In this document: one piece after another, positions 37,184 to 46,411 of the stretch
How positions within the stretch are numbered: position 1 is the stretch's first letter
Layout: each line of letters opens with the position of its first letter
DNA from: Strigomonas culicis
Taxonomy: Eukaryota > Euglenozoa > Kinetoplastea > Trypanosomatida > Trypanosomatidae
Direction: 5' to 3'
NCBI GenBank assembly: GCA_000482145.1
Contig: AUXH01000078.1
Span: 1-46,411, forward strand
DNA: 46,411 bases
Translations under genes and position numbers: made by a program
Notes under the pieces: model-generated
Told to the model about the DNA's origin: nothing
Seen by the model: only the letters and a program-made list of their open reading frames with translations
Databases searched by the model: none

Positions 37184-38317
37184 CTAGCCCGCGTCATACC
37201 CCTTGGGGTGCGCGCACACAAAACGCCACGCAGACTCCACCATCTCTCGGATGGACGTGCACTGCGGCCGCCAGCCGAGCACCGACTGCGCCGCGCTGCC
37301 GTCCGCGACCAGCACGGCGGGGTCCCCGGGCCGCCGCGGCCGCACCGCCACCGGGAGGGCGCAGCCGGTGACCGCGCGCACGGCGGCGACGACCTCCAGC
37401 ACGGAGGTGCCGCGCGAGGTGCCGACGTTGACGGCGGTGAAGGGCTGTCGCGCGGCCGCCGGCGAGGTCAGGTAGACGAGGCTCTGCATGTGAGCACGGG
37501 CGATGTCCGCGACGTGGATGTAGTCGCGCACACAGGTCCCATCCGGCGTCGGATAATCGCCGCCGTAGATGGCGAAGGGCGGCGGCGACAGCGTGGGCGA
37601 GGCGCCGGCGGCCTGCGCGGCCCGCAGCAGCAGCGGGATCAGATGCGACTCGCGCGCGCGCACCTCCCCGAGGTCACCGTCCGCGCCGCACACGTTGAAG
37701 TAGCGCAGGGCCACCACTCGCAGCTGCGAGGCGGCCCGCTCGTCGCCCGCCGCCGCAGCAGCAGCAGCCGTGCAGTCCCGCAGAATGGTCTCCACCATCG
37801 CCTTGGACCGACCATACGGACTGGTCGGCTGCGCGGGCGCATCCGACGCAATGAGTGGGAAGGCAACCGCCCCTCCCGTCGACTGCTGCGCGTCGCCGAA
37901 GACCGCCGCGGAGCTGGAGAAGACGAGCTGGTGACAGTGGTGCCGCCTCATGACGTGCAGTAAGCACAGCGTGCTGCGCACCGCATTGTCGTAGTAAAGC
38001 AGCGGCTCCCGCACGCTCTCCGCAACGTCGATGTAGCTGCAGAGGTGCGCGACCGCGTCGATGGGGTCGTGCCGCTGGAACACCGCCTCGACAAACGCTT
38101 CGTCGTGCAGCTCCCCCACCTCCAAGTGGGCCAAGTTGCGCGGGTCGGCGGGCGGCGCACCGGTGGGGGGATGGAGGTACGGCAGCAGGTGGCGGTAGGA
38201 GCCGGCCGAGGCGGAGAGGTTGTCCAAAACGACCACGGCGTGGGAAGACGACGTCAGCAGTTGCTTCACGAGCTGGGCGCCGACGTAGCCGGCGCCGCCG
38301 CACACCAACACACGCAT
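37184..38317 (-). CDS. GALE: UDP-glucose 4-epimerase
   Basis: A 377-residue short-chain dehydrogenase-type epimerase that interconverts UDP-glucose and UDP-galactose using bound NAD; it supplies UDP-galactose for surface glycoconjugates in trypanosomatids. The NAD-binding GGAGYVG (G7-x2-G10-x2-G13) starts right at the N-terminus. The catalytic region is complete: LVFSSSAAVFGD, then TSPYGRSKAMVE with Y168 and K172. The substrate-side signature TCVRDYIHVADIARAHM and the late FTAVNVGTSRGTSVLEV are also present. Length is normal for the family (about 340-380). In T. brucei the enzyme is reported to be glycosomal, but this protein ends in YDAG and shows no SKL-type signal, so its location is open. 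Confidence 0.95.
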   Translation of the reverse strand: MRVLVCGGAGYVGAQLVKQLLTSSSHAVVVLDNLSASAGSYRHLLPYLHPPTGAPPADPRNLAHLEVGELHDEAFVEAVFQRHDPIDAVAHLCSYIDVAESVREPLLYYDNAVRSTLCLLHVMRRHHCHQLVFSSSAAVFGDAQQSTGGAVAFPLIASDAPAQPTSPYGRSKAMVETILRDCTAAAAAAAGDERAASQLRVVALRYFNVCGADGDLGEVRARESHLIPLLLRAAQAAGASPTLSPPPFAIYGGDYPTPDGTCVRDYIHVADIARAHMQSLVYLTSPAAARQPFTAVNVGTSRGTSVLEVVAAVRAVTGCALPVAVRPRRPGDPAVLVADGSAAQSVLGWRPQCTSIREMVESAWRFVCAHPKGYDAG

Positions 38318-38350
38318 GGGGGATCGTCTATGGAAGAGGTGTGGGGTGGC

Positions 38351-38432
38351 CTTGACGTCCGTCGAGCGCAGAACGTGAAGTGAGACGAAGAAGAAGAAAC
38401 GAACGAGAGACAGAGAGAGAGGGGGGAGAGGG
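38351..38432 (-). promoter_or_regulatory. Trans-splice acceptor and pyrimidine tract for GALE
   Basis: The sense strand has a long C/T-rich tract (38432 to about 38380) and the first AG after it is at 38352-38351, about 34 bases before the GALE ATG. This is among the clearest splice signals here. Confidence 0.6.
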
Positions 38433-38583
38433 TTACGTTGTTTCGTGGTTCATTTTTTCAAGAAAAAGAGGAAAAGAGTGTGCAAGTAATAAACACTGCA
38501 AAGGGAAAAGAAAGAAGGAAAACAATTTGAACCACATGGATCCGAATCCATAGTAATGCGAACTGAAAACGGAATTGTATGTC

Positions 38584-38603
38584 GTTGTTGTTGTTGTTGT
38601 TGT
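38584..38603. repeat. (TTG)n simple repeat
   Basis: Six or seven TTG units in non-coding DNA (CAA on the sense strand), the same kind of triplet repeat that encodes the Asn run in the MYND protein. Confidence 0.9.
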
Positions 38604-39039
38604 TTTTTGCTAATTACTGCTAAACCGACCGCACACACATATATGTATCATTTGCAAATGTGCCTTGATTGGTCGAATTCAAGCCATAGGTATGTATATA
38701 AGTAGTATATACATGATAACAAAAAACACAAGAAAATGCACTGGGTATATTATACTTCCTTCCTGTTTTCGTTTACCAGTACGCTGTATCCTCACAGGAA
38801 TGGAAAGAGAAAAACAAAAAGGTGGTGGTGAAGAAAAAGAGAAAAGAAAAAAAGTGTAATAACATGATTCTGTATAGGAAAATAGAATACTGTACATGTA
38901 CCGTATGGTACGCTCACCCTCAACTATGAATCGTCAGTGGAACCACACAATGAATAAGAAAAATGGTAAAGAACAAGAAAAAAAGAGGAGTTTATTGTCC
39001 TTTTGATACGTTTGTATATATACGTAATGGTAGTCACTC

Positions 39040-41718
39040 TCACATCATCCGAGGGTGGTTCAACAGCTGCTCCACCGTCGGTCGCTGGTCGGGGTCCGGG
39101 TGCACGCACTGACGCAAAAAGCCCTTCAGGTCGCTGTCCAGACTCACGTCTCTCAAGAAGGAGGCCACCAGCTCCTCGCGCTCCATGACCTCCTGCGGGG
39201 GCCACGCGGGCAGCGGCCCCGCCCGTGTCGAGCGGTGCGGCGAGGGGTCGAGCGGACCATGCTCGCCGTGGGGCGGCGCCGCCTCCGCGGCGGCGGCGGC
39301 GGCGACGATGTCGGGCTCACTCCCTTGCCACCCCTCCTCCAGCGTGATGAAGGGCACGACGATGCCCTCGTTCGCATGCTTCTGCCGGAAGGTGGCCGCC
39401 CAGTAGGCGAGTCCCGCCGGCCGCGAGCGCAGCCCGTCCAGCCCGCCGAGCGCCTGCAGCGCCAGTGCCATGAAGCTGTCGGCATCCGCCACGTCATCGA
39501 CGGTCGTCATGCGCTGCCCCGCCAGCAGCGCCGCGCCGGCCGCCGTCGAGGCATTCCAGTGGTCCAACTCCACCGCCGCGCTTGCCGCCCACGAGTTGAC
39601 GAAAATAACACCCGTGTGCACATTCATCACCACGACGTGGCCGTAGTCACGAACCGTGTCCGCCGGCAGCACCGCTCGCAGTGTTGCGGCGGCGGAGGTC
39701 TGCACGGCGCCGGTGAGCATGGCCAGGTTACCGTTGGCATCCAGAAAGGGGTACGTGTAGGTCAGCACGCTGACGTTCTGTTCAGTGAAGACGTGGAAGG
39801 CGCCGCGGTCGTCGCTGCTGTTCAAGCCGTTCTGCGTCACCGCCGCGTGCCACGGCACGGCGACCGTCGCCCACGCGTTGTAGCCCTCGCCGAACGCCAC
39901 CGTGTACGCATAGTCCGTCATGCGCTGCACCGCCGTGTATGCGGTGAGCGGCTCCGTGTACGTGTAGTTCGCGGTGCTAATCAGATAACGCTCGCTACTC
40001 TCGTTGTGCGTCGTGTAGGACCCCACCAAGGCGTAGGCCGCGCTGCTGCTGCTGCTGTCCGTCCGGTACTGGCGAGAGCAGTAGGCGCCGAAACCCGAGA
40101 GCGGCGACGTGAGGCTGAGGTACAGGAGGCTGGTGGCACTCTTACCAAAATCGGCCGCCTGACACAGCTGGCGCATCGCGGTCGCCGCACTCGACGCGTT
40201 GGCCCCATCGCCGGCCCACACCACGGCGAGGTTCTCCACCGTGACGCGCACGAAGGACAGGTGGGCCTCGATGGCGCACGCCACCACCTCCGCGAGCGGC
40301 TTCGTGAGGGTGGCGACCGCCGCGCTTGTCGACTGGCGCGCGGCGGTGTTGAAGGGCACCACGGTAAGCGCCGTGAGGAGCGCCACCATGAACACCACGA
40401 TCAGCAGCGCCAAGGGCATCAGCGGCACCTGGAAGCGGCTGCCGCGGTGTCGGAACAAGAAGCGCTTCTGCGTGCGGCTGAAGGCACCGCTGTGGGGCGG
40501 CTGCTCCTGCGGCTCGCAGAGCACCTCCGCCGCCGCCAGCTTCCGCGGGGAGAGCGACAGGCTCGGCGCGTGGCTGCAGGTGCTGGTGCTGTTGCTGCCG
40601 CCCCCCGCGGCGCGATCGACCGGTAGTGGCGCGCCCGCGCTTCCGCCGAGACTGACGCTGATGGCTAAGGGGTTGTGCTTTCCGCATGTGGCGACATCGC
40701 AGCTGTCGTGGCTGGCATTCGTGCACATGGGGCTGTCGCTGTGCTGCCGCAAATAGATACAGTGGCCTTCATCGACACTCAAGCTCGGCAGCGATGTCGT
40801 CACCGCGCGCTTGTCGTCGTGGGAGCGGAGGCTGTCGTTCGCCCATATCGGCACGTCGACACTGCCGACACCGGATCGCGCGTGCTGGAAGCGCGGGCTG
40901 GAGCTGTTCGTGTTACTGTCGTAGGAACCCCCTGCCGCCATCGCCGCGAAGGAGAGCAACGGCCGCAGTGGGCTCGCCGCCCGCGCCGGCTGGCTCAGCA
41001 TCCGCTGGCGCAGCTCCGCCGCACCGGGCACCACCCACCGGGCGGTGCGGCTACCTTCGCCCTCGCATAAGGGCATCTCCTGCGCCGCGTCAGCATCCGA
41101 CTCCGCCTCCTCCCGTGATGCCGCTGCCTGCCAGACGGTGCTGATGCGGCGGCTGCGGTGCGACGCCGGGTTGCTGTAGGTCGGCGACGACGCGGCCTGG
41201 CTCGTGCCGGCGGCCACTGACGGCGACGCGCCCGGCGCGCCGCGCCCCACCTCCACCGAGTCACACGCCGGGCACCGCGCGGCAGCGGGCTGCACCGCGG
41301 CTGCCGCGGCGGCAGCAGCAGCCGCACCGTCCGCGGGCTGTGTCTTGATGACCGGGGGGCGGGGCGGCGCGCCGGCGCGCGTGGCCAGCGCGACCATGTC
41401 CGTGTAGAACACACTCGTCCCGGCGGAGTAGCTGGAGAAGAGGCTCGACGTGAGAGACGTCGTCGCGACGTCGCCCGGCGCGCCGTGGTGCGGCCGCGGC
41501 CCGCTGGCGGACTCTGCGGTCGGGGGGTGCGCCGCCGCGTCGGGGCTCACGTCGCGGTGACGCGCGCGGCGGGGCGGCGGCGCCACGGCAGCGGCGTCGT
41601 TCTCTTCCGCACGCACCGGCGCGGTGCTAGTTGGGGGCGGCGCCGGCAGCGCGCTGTGTCCGGAAGTCGACGCGCCTGTCGGGGTGGCGATCGCGGCTGA
41701 AACGATTGGGTGGTCCAT
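39040..41718 (-). CDS. Receptor-like membrane protein with sensor domain and only a protein-kinase tail
   Basis: An 892-residue protein. Residues 1-425 are low-complexity (Ala/Ser/Pro/Thr) and presumably cytoplasmic. One membrane segment spans about 430-452 (PLMPLALLIVVFMVALLTAL). The next ~330 residues look like an extracellular sensor (Cache/PAS-like in character) with six N-glycosylation sequons (NAS, NES, NYT, NSS, NVS, NAS). After a low-complexity linker (about 795-840) the protein ends with LKGFLRQCVHPDPDQRPTVE and LLNHPRM, which matches the end of a kinase C-lobe (DPxxRPTxxxLLxHP). Everything before it in a kinase, including the glycine loop, the lysine, HRD and DFG, is absent, and there is no second membrane segment. 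The reading frame is intact. This is best read as a receptor-type kinase whose catalytic domain was deleted in frame, or as an assembly collapse. Confidence 0.75.
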   Translation of the reverse strand: MDHPIVSAAIATPTGASTSGHSALPAPPPTSTAPVRAEENDAAAVAPPPRRARHRDVSPDAAAHPPTAESASGPRPHHGAPGDVATTSLTSSLFSSYSAGTSVFYTDMVALATRAGAPPRPPVIKTQPADGAAAAAAAAAAVQPAAARCPACDSVEVGRGAPGASPSVAAGTSQAASSPTYSNPASHRSRRISTVWQAAASREEAESDADAAQEMPLCEGEGSRTARWVVPGAAELRQRMLSQPARAASPLRPLLSFAAMAAGGSYDSNTNSSSPRFQHARSGVGSVDVPIWANDSLRSHDDKRAVTTSLPSLSVDEGHCIYLRQHSDSPMCTNASHDSCDVATCGKHNPLAISVSLGGSAGAPLPVDRAAGGGSNSTSTCSHAPSLSLSPRKLAAAEVLCEPQEQPPHSGAFSRTQKRFLFRHRGSRFQVPLMPLALLIVVFMVALLTALTVVPFNTAARQSTSAAVATLTKPLAEVVACAIEAHLSFVRVTVENLAVVWAGDGANASSAATAMRQLCQAADFGKSATSLLYLSLTSPLSGFGAYCSRQYRTDSSSSSAAYALVGSYTTHNESSERYLISTANYTYTEPLTAYTAVQRMTDYAYTVAFGEGYNAWATVAVPWHAAVTQNGLNSSDDRGAFHVFTEQNVSVLTYTYPFLDANGNLAMLTGAVQTSAAATLRAVLPADTVRDYGHVVVMNVHTGVIFVNSWAASAAVELDHWNASTAAGAALLAGQRMTTVDDVADADSFMALALQALGGLDGLRSRPAGLAYWAATFRQKHANEGIVVPFITLEEGWQGSEPDIVAAAAAAEAAPPHGEHGPLDPSPHRSTRAGPLPAWPPQEVMEREELVASFLRDVSLDSDLKGFLRQCVHPDPDQRPTVEQLLNHPRMM

Positions 41719-42372
41719 GAACGGTTCGCGCGCTGTCTCTCGGTAGGGTGTCTATTTAGCGGTTTTTTTTTTTTGCTTGGTTTTACTATTAGTAGCTGTG
41801 TATAGATGGTATGTATTGGAAGATAAAAAATCTTCTGCAAACTAGAAGGCGATTGTTTGCTTGCTAAGTATTCAAAAAAAAAAAAAATATTATGGAAGAA
41901 AAAAAATATGTATACAACCCGATGTTCTCTCCCGTTTGAGAACAAATTACATTGTTTACAATATATTAAGAAAGAGAAAGTTATAAGAAAAAATTATATG
42001 CATATATAGAGAGAGACAGTACAAAAGAAAAAAAAAGATACGCTGCACTGAGATTGAGTACAATAGCAACGAAAAAAAAAAAAACTCACACAATGAAAAA
42101 AAAAAAGAGAGTTAACAGTAGTCTGAATATGATCTCCAAGTACTGGTCAAATAAAAAACAAGTAGTAATTAAAAGAAGGGAGAAGGAAAAAAAAGAAAAA
42201 AAAGAAAAACCACTTATTAATGAGAGAAGAGGGGAAGAAAGAAAGAGAACATGCGGCTTCGAAAAAAAAAAAAACATAGAAGAGAGAGCAACAACGCTTC
42301 ATTTCAAATGGCGATGATATAAAAAAAAAACATTTTTTCCAGCCCGCCACGCCGCAGGCACCCTGCGCGACA
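41719..42372. other. Intergenic region, 654 bases
   Basis: AT-rich spacer between the receptor-like gene and the MYND gene. Sense T/C stretches at about 41872-41908 with AG at 41865-41864 may serve splicing of the receptor-like gene. The right half holds many A9-12 runs. No gene was seen. Confidence 0.6.
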
Positions 42373-45303
42373 TCAGAACAAGTCAAAGTAGAAACCATTT
42401 GTGCACACAGGAAGCTCCGCCGGACACTCCGCACTGCCACTCGCACTCGCCACCCGCGCGCAGAACCCCTTCGCGTTGAACTGAATGCGACTCGTCTCCA
42501 GACACTGTAGGAGCTGCTGCGTGCGGGCCTCCGCCGCCGCCTCGCCGCGCAGCGCCCCGCTGTCCTGCAGCTGCTTCAGCGCGATGCGCTGCGTCGCGAC
42601 ACAGCCCATCCAGCTGCTGTGCACGAGACGCAGTGGAATGGGCGGCGGGGGGCCCTGCGGCCGCGCAGGCCGCATCCACACGTGCTGGAAGAGCGTCGCG
42701 ACGAAGCCGGAGAAGAAGGACAGACCCTCCCCGCTCGGCGCCGCAAAGGCCACCACCGCGTCCGGGTCGTGCGGCCCTGGCCCGCCGCCGCGGCTCGGGT
42801 CGCTGAGGTAGGCCTCCGCGTAGAGGTGGTACTTCACAGAGGCGAGCCGCACAAGAAAGGCGCACGCGGCGGCGGGGACGGCGACGTCCGTCTCGCCACC
42901 GGCCGCCGCCGGCGGGAGGCGGCCGGTGGCCTGCTCGTGCCAGGCATCACCGAGCGCGCCGCTGCTGGGCAGCGCCACGTGCGTCGCCCGCGCCAGGCAC
43001 GCGCCGCCGCCGCCGGTGCGCCGCGGCGGCACCACGCCCCACACCTCATTGTGGCGGTCCGCGAAGGCGTCCGAGAAGAGCAGCAGGCGGTACCGCACCG
43101 CCGGCGCACGCACCGCGGCCTCGAGGGTCTGCAGCAGGGTCTCCACCGCGCTGTCTGGCCACGGCGTCGGCGGCAGCAGAACGTGGACCGTCACGGTGGC
43201 CGCTGGCCGCACAACCGTTTCGATGTCGTCTAAAAACTGTACCACCGTACGCCCACAGGCGTCGCTGAAGGCCTCCTCGAAGCTCTCGTGGGATGGGTCG
43301 GCGGCGGCGGCAGCAGCGGCGACCTGCGGTGCGACCAGCGTCTCCTGCAGCCGTCGTGCCTCCTGCCACAACTTACACTGCAGCCTGTGCATCCCCTTGT
43401 AGCCCGCCTCCACCGCGTCGCGCGCGGCGGCGCCCTTAGCCGCCGCCCCCCAGTCGCGCTGCTGATGGGTCGCGCAGCAGTAATGGACGCACCGACACTT
43501 GCCGCAGCGCAGCAGCGGCTGCTCCAGCCGCTGTCGGTGGCACCAGGCGCACCGCGGCGCCCCGGGCGGCAGCGTCACGGTGTGGGGGCGGAGCGAGAGC
43601 CGATACGCCGCTGCCGCATCGCCGCCGGGCGCGGGGTGGCCGGCGGCGGTACGGCTGGCGCCCTCCACCACGTGCGCGGAGAGCAGCCGGAGCGCGCGGC
43701 ACACGTCGTCCACCTCGCGCGCCGACGGTGCTTCGAGCCGCAACACCGTGTGCGCCTTCGTCAGCGGGTTCAGCTTGGCGCAGGCGGGGGTCGTGTAGCG
43801 GCGCAGCACGACGGGAAAGACGAGGCCGCAGCAGGAGCCCTCGCAGAGGGGGGCGGGCAGCGTCGCGGCCGCGTACACCGCCAGGAGGTCCTCCAGGTTG
43901 TCGAACGCAACCCCCTCCACCGGTGCCAGCTGCGCAAACAGCTCTCCGTCCCGCTCCGACAAGTCATCCTCGAGCAGCACGTCATCGGCCCCGCTCATCG
44001 CGTTTGTGCGCTGGCACTCCATCAGGTGAAGCAGCTCGCCACCGTCCTGCAGCAGGTGCAGCTCGGCGCCGAGCGGCTGCGGGCTGCGCGGGCCGGCGTG
44101 GCGACTCTCCAGGCTCACCGGCGCCTTCGCCTGGATCGGTTTTTGCACATAGAGAAGGTATTGGAAGGGCAGGGCGGCGCGCGCGGCCGCACCCGCACCC
44201 GCCTCCGCCACGGGGGGCGGCACCTGGAAGCACGCCCACTCGCCGCGCCGGCGCTCCCACGCCCGCCGCTCGGCCGTGCACTCGGCGGTGAGGCGCGTCA
44301 CGGGGCCGTCGCCGGCCTCTGCCGCGGCGGTCGGGTCACAGTGGGTTTCCTGCCCGGTGGTCGTGCCGGCAAAGGGGGCCTTGTACAGCAGCGGGTGGAG
44401 CGCCACCGCCTCCGCGGCGGATGGCGGATACACCAGCGCACAGAGCTGACGCGCGAGCGCGGCGGGCAGTGGGGGGGCTGACACATCCTCCATCGCGGCG
44501 GCCATCGTCGGCGTGTACGGCTCCACCGCCGCACGCGCGCGGTAGTTCGCCTGGAGCCACTGAAAGGCCGACATGACATCCGCCGCCGCCGCCGCCGCCG
44601 CCTCCGCCTCCGCCGGCGTGCTGGCGGCAGCGTCGTCGCGGCGGGGGGCCGGCAGCTGCGTCCAGCGGAAGGTGCAGCAACCGGCGGCGGCATCCGGGCT
44701 GTCCGCGAGGCCGTGGTGCGCCGCGAGGTGCTCGGAGAGGGTCGACCACACGACGCGCCGCCAGCGCGCGACGTCGAAGAGGCGCAGCTGTGCGTGCGCG
44801 GTGCCGACGGTCACGACCTCCACCTGCAGCGCGGCCGGCCGCCAGCGCGGCGGCACCGCCGCCAGCGCGGTGGCGACGAGGCCGCCGAAGGACAGCTGCT
44901 TTAGCTCCTGGTGCAGCGCCTGACGCGCGTAGCGGACGTGGTCGGCGCTCGCCTCCTGGCTCGCGCCACTGTAGGATTCATCCGACAGCGCCGTGAGCGT
45001 ATCGATGCCACTGGACCACAGCACGGCGCTGTCCTCGTGCGGCAGCGCCAGTAGCAGCGCCGCGCGCCCAGGCCCCGCCGCGTGAGGGAGCGACACAAAG
45101 ATAAAATGCACCACCGGGCAGCACACGCGATTCTCCATCGGGTTCAGCGCCCACTGACGCGGAAAAAAGACGACCCACCTCCACGTGGCAGGACCGGGGT
45201 CCGCCTTGTTCTCGTAGAATGACGGGAGGCCGTGGTGGATGAAATCTTCGAGCGAGGTGGAGGGTGCTCCGCCCTCACGCAGCCAGGACGGCGCCAACGC
45301 CAT
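42373..45303 (-). CDS. MYND zinc-finger protein, function unknown
   Basis: A 976-residue protein with one MYND-type finger in its C-terminal half: C585-x2-C588, C600-x2-C603, Y608-C609, H613 (where most MYND fingers have Cys), Q614, W618, H639 and C643. The usual short W-to-H spacing is stretched by about 18 residues (an Ala/Lys/Asp-rich loop). The rest has no SET domain and no motif I know. The N-terminus ([28 protein letters not shown]) and several blocks look folded, for example [31 protein letters not shown] strands and [25 protein letters not shown], separated by Ala/Pro/Gly linkers. The pattern of a MYND finger embedded in a large protein suggests a protein-interaction adaptor. Start ATG 45303 lies just 12 bases after a candidate splice acceptor. 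Confidence 0.8.
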
Positions 45304-45907
45304 TTACACCGAACGCTAAAGAAGAAGAAAAATAAAAAATAAATGGTATTACTAGAAGAAGTAAAAACTGAACGACAAACAAACACGGAAAAAAGAATGT
45401 CCGCTTTTCTGTTTTATGAATAGGTGTACTTGCTGTCTTGCTGAATCGATTCCAATTATTGGTAATATGATTGATATAGGTTCTGCCATGCGACACACAT
45501 CCATCAAAACAGACAGAATAGAGACAGGCAAAAAAAAAAAAAGGAAGGGAGAGAGAAGACATTGAGGATAATAATAATAATATGACGCATACGATACAGG
45601 ATAAGTATCCTAGAAAAGAAAGAAAATACAGTTTTGAGTTTTTATTGTATTGAACGAAAAACAGAAGAAGAAAATGCTGGTACAAACAGAAAGAAAAACA
45701 GAATCTAGCCATCTAACAGTAATGTATATGGAAAAAAAAAACAATATTTTAAAAAGAATCCTATAAAGGGTCGACGTTAGAATAAAACAGCATAAATGAA
45801 GCCGCCACACATACCAACAGAATATATATGTAAAAGTCCCTTTTCCTGAATACTTAAAAGGATTACAACAAAGGAAAGGAAAAGAAAAAGTGCCTGCAGC
45901 CATACGG
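45304..45907. other. Intergenic region, 604 bases
   Basis: AT-rich spacer between the MYND gene and the partial repeat protein. It contains the MYND gene splice signal, A-runs of 9-12 (for example near 45530) and no credible gene. Confidence 0.6.
45316..45341 (-). promoter_or_regulatory. Candidate trans-splice acceptor for the MYND gene at 42373-45303
   Basis: A sense T/C-rich tract (45340 to 45318) is followed by AG at 45317-45316, 12 bases before the ATG at 45303. Confidence 0.45.
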
Positions 45908-46411
45908 CTACATCACACTACACCAGAAGCGGCGGTTGCGCTGCAACACTCGCGCCTTTTCCATCTCCACTTCATAATTCTGAATGCTCTCCTTATGCAA
46001 GCGCAGCTCTAGCTCCAGCTCCTTCGTCTGCTTCTCCAACAGCTGCTGCTCCGCCTTCAGCACACCGACCGTACTCATCAACTCCGCCTTCTCAGTCACC
46101 ACCGCAGCCAGCTCAGCCGCAGAGGCCTCCCGTTCGCGTGCATGGCTGACAGTGGCGGCAGCAACAGACTCCTCCAGCGCCGCAATCTTCGCGACCAGGT
46201 GCGCCTTCTCGGCCTCGACCGCGGCCAGCTGGGCCGCAGAGCTCTCCTGCGCCTGCGTCTGGCTGACGCTGGTAGCAGCGGCGGATTCCTCCAGCGCCGC
46301 AATCTGTGCGACCAGCTGCGCCTTCTCGGCCTCGACCGCGGCCAGCTGGGCCGCAGAGCTCTCCTGCGCCTGCGTCTGGCTGGCAGTGGCGGCAGCAACA
46401 CACTCCTCCAG
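45908..46411 (-). CDS. Partial coiled-coil repeat protein ending in a CaaX box
   Basis: This is the 3' end of a gene whose start lies beyond the right edge; the frame is open from the edge to the TAG at 45908. The visible 167 residues are a coiled coil made of three 39-residue repeats (LEE-x-x-AAAT, then QTQAQESSAAQLAAVEAEKA, then LVAxIAA), the last one diverged, followed by a unique helical tail (QQLLEKQTKELELELRLH). The protein ends RNRRFWCSVM. Cys-Ser-Val-Met fits the CaaX rule for farnesylation (Met at the last position), and the basic residues just before it would help membrane binding. Repetitive, lipid-anchored coiled-coil proteins are known in trypanosomatid cytoskeleton and flagellum, but the identity of this one cannot be settled from the tail alone. 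Confidence 0.82.
   Translation of the reverse strand: MEECVAAATASQTQAQESSAAQLAAVEAEKAQLVAQIAALEESAAATSVSQTQAQESSAAQLAAVEAEKAHLVAKIAALEESVAAATVSHAREREASAAELAAVVTEKAELMSTVGVLKAEQQLLEKQTKELELELRLHKESIQNYEVEMEKARVLQRNRRFWCSVM
46061..46411 (-). repeat. 117-bp tandem repeats within the partial gene
   Basis: Three in-frame units of exactly 117 bases (46295-46411, 46178-46294, 46061-46177) encode 39-residue coiled-coil repeats. The first two are nearly identical; the one nearest the 3' end has diverged, as often seen at array ends. The array continues off the window, so its copy number is unknown. Confidence 0.9.

Larger units (their letters stand above)
38318..39039. other. Intergenic region, 722 bases
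   Basis: AT-rich spacer between GALE and the receptor-like gene, with the GALE splice signal at its left end, a (TTG)n run at 38584-38603 and, at about 38536-38551, a 6-bp inverted repeat (ATGGAT/ATCCAT with a 4-base loop). No credible gene was found. Confidence 0.6.

Noticed and set aside
38530..38570. Possible tRNA or structured RNA around the ATGGAT/ATCCAT inverted repeat
   Set aside because: Only one 6-bp stem; no anticodon arm, T-arm or acceptor stem could be built.
45908..46102. Separate 64-residue gene at the right edge
   Set aside because: Its first codon is GTG and the frame continues open to the window edge, so it is the C-terminus of a larger repeat protein.

Overview
The window is a nuclear fragment of a kinetoplastid protist, most likely a trypanosomatid; I cannot name the species. 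Seventeen protein genes (one cut by the right edge) all lie on the minus strand, none shows an intron, and each is separated from the next by about 0.25 to 1.1 kb of AT-rich DNA. Most gaps carry a pyrimidine tract on the sense strand followed by AG just upstream of the start codon, the signature of spliced-leader trans-splicing. The layout is therefore part of one polycistronic transcription unit read from right to left. Coding DNA is strongly GC-rich and biased to G/C in third codon positions, while the gaps are full of A and T runs and simple repeats, so gene borders are sharp.

In transcription order (right to left): the 3' end of a coiled-coil protein built of 39-residue repeats and ending in a CaaX box; a MYND zinc-finger protein; a membrane protein with a glycosylated-looking sensor domain and only the last ~35 residues of a protein kinase; UDP-glucose 4-epimerase (GALE); an unrecognised, probably mitochondrial protein; the replication factor CDC45; and a large coiled-coil protein rich in S/T-P sites. 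Next come a succinyl-CoA:3-ketoacid (acetate:succinate) CoA-transferase; an NCA2-like mitochondrial membrane protein; an FG-repeat nucleoporin-like protein; a GRASP Golgi protein; the mitochondrial HSP90 TRAP1; a GNL3L/Nug1-type ribosome-assembly GTPase; the diphthamide enzyme DPH2; a giant protein with two split MYND fingers; a HAD phosphatase with an oversized insertion; and a small coiled-coil protein.

The genes do not form a pathway, as expected for trypanosomatid units where neighbours share transcription but not function. Three of the named proteins (TRAP1, CoA-transferase, NCA2-like) are mitochondrial. No tRNA, rRNA, CRISPR, transposon or strand switch was seen.

The most unusual items are the receptor-like protein that has lost nearly all of its kinase domain (39040-41718), the predicted farnesylated repeat protein at the right edge, and the two split MYND modules of the 1429-residue protein. 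None is proof of a new system, but each can be tested.
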